From NCBI GenBank assembly GCA_054601695.1, contig BAAHQB010000112.1, positions 186,001 through 250,000 of the forward strand: a stretch of DNA of 64,000 bases. Reading direction: 5' to 3'. Below the pieces are notes generated by a model. The model ran no database searches. It saw only the letters and a list, made by a program, of their open reading frames with translations, and was not told where the DNA came from. Below, in pieces: positions 1 to 64,000 of this stretch. Every line of letters starts with the position of its first letter. Position 1 is the stretch's first letter. The DNA comes from Amorphochlora amoebiformis (Eukaryota > Cercozoa > Chlorarachniophyceae). Both the position numbers and the translations under genes were made by a program.

Positions 1-36
1 CCCTAACCCTAACCCTAGCCCTAACCCTAACCCTAA
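1..36. repeat. CCCTAA telomere-type repeat at the left edge
   Basis: Six CCCTAA-type units, one of them the variant CCCTAG, begin at base 1 and stop 12 bases from the splice donor of the last visible exon of gene 1. C-rich strand reading inward at the left end is the orientation expected of a real chromosome end. Equivalent arrays also sit inside many introns of this window, so this may be only the start of another repeat-filled intron cut by the contig edge. The sequence alone cannot separate the two. Confidence 0.9.
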
Positions 37-48
37 TTCGTGACATAC

Positions 49-10130
<10,082 letters not shown>

Positions 10131-10467
10131 TTCAAATTTTTTCAAAAACTGCCGACAAATTCATTTCAAGAAAAGAATTAAAATCGTACACGTGTGCTGA
10201 CTGAAAGTGTACGTGACATGTCACATGTCACATTGCCCGACAAATTAAAAAACATAAAAGAGTAATCTCTCAAATTTGTCGGCTCTTTCCCCCGGCTGCA
10301 AACCGGGCGCCCGAATGCCCCTCGCCATTCTCGCGCCGGCACCCCGGCCCACCCGCGGCCATTACCTTGCATCCCGAGTATTTATTGTCTCCCTCCTTAC
10401 CATTGGTTTCCTCTCGTCTCAAATTTCCAGCCGCGGGGGATGGAGTTTGAGAGAGGGCGCCTCAGAA
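10131..10467. promoter_or_regulatory. Divergent promoter between gene 1 and gene 2
   Basis: These 337 bases separate the ATG of gene 1 (minus) from the chosen ATG of gene 2 (plus), and they lack microsatellite. They hold a palindromic cluster GTGACATGTCACATGTCAC at 10213-10231 and an ACACGTGT box at about 10188. The motif GCCGACAAATT occurs at 10151, is nearly repeated at 10236, and is inverted (CAAATTTGTCGGC) at 10271-10283. I infer transcription-factor sites; no TATA box stands out. Confidence 0.6.
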
Positions 10468-17013
<6,546 letters not shown>

Positions 17014-17128
17014 ATATTTTTATAATATTATATTCAAAACTCACATGAACATATGAATTTATGAAATTATGAATTTTGAACTTATGAATATTTATCAATT
17101 CACACTGTGGAAACAGACAGGAAAAAAC

Positions 17129-17173
<45 letters not shown>

Positions 17174-17595
17174 ATAATATGTATATAAATAAATATATAT
17201 GTAATATATATATAGTAATATATATATATATACATATATATATATAATATATATACTAATAAACTAGCTATATATAGTAATAAGTACATATATAACTAGA
17301 TCTAGTAGATATATAACCTATGTGAAGTGCACACGTGCGTAGATGATGATAAGAATAATATATTAATAATAACAGTGTATCCATAGATATACATACATAT
17401 ATATATATTTAGAAGATATATATATATATATATCTAGTTATCTAGGTTACATATATATATATATATATATCTAGATATATATATATACATATAGATGTAT
17501 GTATGTATGTATATCAAGTATATCTAGTATATGTACATGTGAGCAGATTTAATTACATCTAGACATAATACCTAGTTGTTAACTTGTTATGCAGA

Positions 17596-17633
<38 letters not shown>

Positions 17634-17982
17634 GCCGTGGGTATCATAGTCAAGATCATATAGTGAAACTCTCTAGACTCTGAGAGACTCTAAGTATTAG
17701 AAGTACATAACTGGTTTCTCGATTAAGTATAACTTGATATATAAGTATATCCGTGTATCACTAGTACTAGATCATATTCAGTATATATCTATAGTACACA
17801 CACCAGATATCATAACGATGTATTTTTATGTATATATATATGTATATATATATATCAATCATATTATTCATATATATACATATATAATATATATACATAT
17901 ACATGTATATATACACACTTATTAATAAGTTATTATGTATATATATATATACATATATCTATATATATATATAATATTATAA

Positions 17983-18024
<42 letters not shown>

Positions 18025-18041
18025 ACGTATATATATAATTG

Positions 18042-18074
<33 letters not shown>

Positions 18075-18330
18075 ATTAATATATATACATACACACATAC
18101 ATACAAAAAAATATCTCAATATATTACATTATTTACATACACTACTCTAGACCTCACACAACTACTTGAGTAGTGCCGAATAATACTCTAGTGCCGAATA
18201 ATACTCTTAGTGCCGAATAATAATTGTCTATTCAATAATAGTCATAATTGAATTATTGTAAAAATAGATTCAAAGGTAGTTACGTATACAATTTATGTAA
18301 TGCATCTTTCTCCGGGCCGTCGCTATGTCC

Positions 18331-18371
<41 letters not shown>

Positions 18372-18435
18372 TATATATATGTATATATATATATTTTTAT
18401 CTTTATACATATATATATATATACATATGTATGTA

Positions 18436-18489
<54 letters not shown>

Positions 18490-18865
18490 GGACATGTATG
18501 TACATATACACATGTATATACATGAAAAGCTTGTACAGGTAGCACAAACTATCATCTAATCCGATCATTGGTGAAAATTTCGTAAAAATAACTAATTTGA
18601 GCGCGAATAGCTCTGCATGGCTAGGCTAGTCACGCGATGACGTCTTGTGATATTTGTCTCCCATCCATGCTCGGCATGATATGTAAATAACAGATATCAA
18701 TATATCAATTCTTAAGATATAACATATTAAAAATTGAATATCAATATATCAAAGTATAAGATATCCAGATATCAAATCGCCAGAGACACCGCAACCCTCC
18801 GAATCGTCCTTCTTCCTCTCCCCCCCCCCCTCCCCATCTATCCTCCCCCCCCCCCCCCTTTCAAA
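17014..18865. other. Intergenic region between genes 2 and 3
   Basis: The first kilobase is AT-rich, with short (TA)n blocks and TATCTAG-type words and no exon-like island that fits either gene. At 18171-18223 the word AGTGCCGAATAATACTCT is repeated three times. From about 18560 the sequence is non-repetitive and includes GTCACGCGATGACGTC near 18632, which holds a TGACGTCA-like half, then C-runs just before the ATG of gene 3. I infer that 18560-18865 is the gene 3 promoter. No polyadenylation signal can be assigned with confidence. Confidence 0.55.
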
Positions 18866-34179
<15,314 letters not shown>

Positions 34180-35249
34180 AAACTCAAAAAAAATTCTAAA
34201 AAATTCTGAAAAATTCTGAAACTTCTCACAGCCTGAGAAAGAAAACAATTTGTCACTACCAGTGAATATTAATTATCTGACAGCCTTCATGATCAGACAG
34301 ATATCATTATGTAATATCTAGAATATACTCGATATCTAGGATATAGATTCTGGATTATCTGATTGCAAGTCATGATGTCAGCATTATCAGATTATACAAG
34401 TCTTGAAAATCTTTCTGCAGTCTACCTTACTATTACACTAGTTACAATCCGAATTTAAGTCTACCCATGGACAGCTGCGGTTAACCCCCACGTATACGCG
34501 TACGTGCATCCGTTGGGCGTGCTCGAACGCAACCGATGTGACTATCTTTCTGTTCAACTACTAGAACTAACAAGGCTTAAGGTTACAGCTAGGCTTACGG
34601 TTACAACTAGTCTTAGACTAGAACTAGTTATATATCTATCCATCCCTTTGATCACTTCAAGGTTGATACACATGACCAAAACCCGGTGTAATAAATGCCG
34701 GCGCCAGTGATTAGTGTCCAACTTCCACAACCCGAAGAATTAAAACATGAAAAATAAAAAGTTCGGTTCAGTTGTGACATCAAGCATGCATGTGCGCGCA
34801 ATAGGAAGTCTTTTAACAGTACCCACTACAACTAGACCCATGACAACAAGTGACAAAATCTTTTCGAGCCCTGGACGACATTCGGATCACTTGTCTCCGG
34901 ATGCTTCTTCCCTCTTGACACGTGTCAGCAAGTTAGAGACACGTGTCAGCAAGTTAGAGACACGTGCCAGCAAGTTAGAGACACGTGTCAGCAAGTTAGA
35001 GACACGTGTCAGCAAGTTAGAGACACGTGCCAGCAAGTTAGAGACACGTCAGCAAGTTAGAGACACGTGTCAGCAAGTTAGAGACACGTGCCACGAGCGC
35101 GGCTGTACCCTCTAATCCACACAAAACGGCGCGTGTCATGCAGCTAGGAATAGCTCTGGTAGCTCGCATGTATGCATCCGCAGATCCGCAATATATTGTT
35201 GATTTCAAATTTGTCGAGAAGACTTATCTTTATGTAGGAGCTTTACGTA
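34180..35249. other. Convergent intergenic region between genes 3 and 4
   Basis: This non-repetitive sequence follows the ERGIC3 stop and precedes (on plus coordinates) the stop of gene 4. It begins AT-rich with AAAAATTCTGAAAAATTCTGAA words and later holds a 21-base tandem repeat. A plus-strand open frame of 122 codons at 34747-35115 owes much of its length to that repeat and has no supporting splice structure, so I do not call it a gene. I see no RNA gene here. Confidence 0.55.
34918..35090. repeat. 21-base tandem repeat with CACGTG core, about eight copies
   Basis: The unit is ACACGTGTCAGCAAGTTAGAG, with T/C variation giving CACGTGTCAG and CACGTGCCAG forms; one copy is missing two bases. 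Each unit holds a CACGTG palindrome. A related word (ACACGTGTCCAGCAAGTTCA) occurs once at about 48930 in the gene 4 promoter. Read in one frame it gives the heptad TRVSKLE. Confidence 0.92.
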
Positions 35250-48879
<13,630 letters not shown>

Positions 48880-49084
48880 GCCACGGAGTATCCTCGGAAT
48901 CCAGGTCTTGGGTTCCGATGTCTCTTTGACACGTGTCCAGCAAGTTCACACGTGTCACAAACAGTCCTGAAACCAGACGTGACTTAGCACCCTATCACAC
49001 AATAGAAGTGACTTTGCGCATTATCACGCAATATATGTGACATTGCGCAATATCACACTCTCCGGCTCAGAAGGCTACGGCACG
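48880..49084. promoter_or_regulatory. Divergent promoter of genes 4 and 5 with three palindromes at 29-base spacing
   Basis: Between the two start codons, a 20-base near-palindrome recurs at 48979-48998, 49008-49027 and 49037-49056, exactly 29 bases apart: GTGACTTAGCACCCTATCAC, GTGACTTTGCGCATTATCAC, GTGACATTGCGCAATATCAC. Two CACGTGTC boxes lie beside them at 48930-48957. The third copy is the best palindrome. I infer a dyad-symmetric factor bound on one face, or an array controlling both genes. Confidence 0.7.

Positions 49085-64000
<14,916 letters not shown>

Noticed and set aside
34918-35090. CRISPR array
   Set aside because: The 21-base repeats have no unique spacers and lie in eukaryotic sequence; the repeats at 25985-27080, 58482-59445 and 62810-63510 have simple-repeat spacers.
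34747-35115. 122-codon plus-strand open frame with TRVSKLE heptads
   Set aside because: The heptads are the 21-base CACGTG repeat. A 2-base loss in one copy shifts frame, there is no splice or promoter context, and it lies between converging gene ends.

Overview
This window is eukaryotic, and it is not simply a subtelomeric repeat field. Almost all of the 64 kb is simple sequence: (TA)n, CCCTAA/TTAGGG-type repeats, and (GA)n/(CT)n. The short non-repetitive islands of 14-190 bases, however, are exons. Joined through GT-AG splice sites with matching codon phase, they give five genes. Very small exons sit in introns made of microsatellite and telomere-type hexamer. No prokaryotic gene, rRNA, tRNA or CRISPR array was seen. 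The hexamer is TTAGGG, known from many eukaryotes, so it does not fix the organism. Secretory, nuclear and tRNA-modifying genes with very many small exons suggest a protist; the secreted protein resembles a family I recall mainly from alveolates. That placement is inference. || Layout. Gene 1 (49-10130, minus) encodes a secreted protein in 13 exons (244 codons) and is still open when it reaches the telomere-type repeat at the left edge. Gene 2 (10468-17013, plus) encodes a two-HMG-box protein of 241 residues in 9 exons; it is divergent from gene 1 across a 337-base promoter. Gene 3 (18866-34179, plus) encodes an ERGIC3/Erv46-type cargo receptor of 402 residues in 21 exons; only 1209 of its 15314 bases are coding. 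Gene 4 (35250-48879, minus, convergent with gene 3) encodes an unrecognised protein of about 346 residues in 17 exons whose phases close from ATG to TGA. Gene 5 (from 49085, plus, divergent from gene 4 across 205 bases) encodes a tRNA-guanine transglycosylase and runs off the right edge. || The most unusual feature is a rule for exon fragments. Many exons are flanked by partial copies of themselves in the neighbouring introns. Fragments with the 5' part of the exon and its acceptor always lie upstream of the intact exon. Fragments with the 3' part and its donor always lie downstream. This is what repeated tandem duplication of an exon edge plus adjacent intron would leave behind. One gene 3 exon has seven such donor-bearing copies, separated by TTAGGG repeats. 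At least four other fragments are inverted around a (TA)n centre. Several introns are nearly pure telomere-type repeat, and in some the repeat unit itself supplies the splice-site context. || The five genes have unrelated housekeeping or secretory roles and do not form a pathway. Long translations rich in YI, RE, SL, LT, VR or GL are translations of simple repeats and are not annotated as genes.
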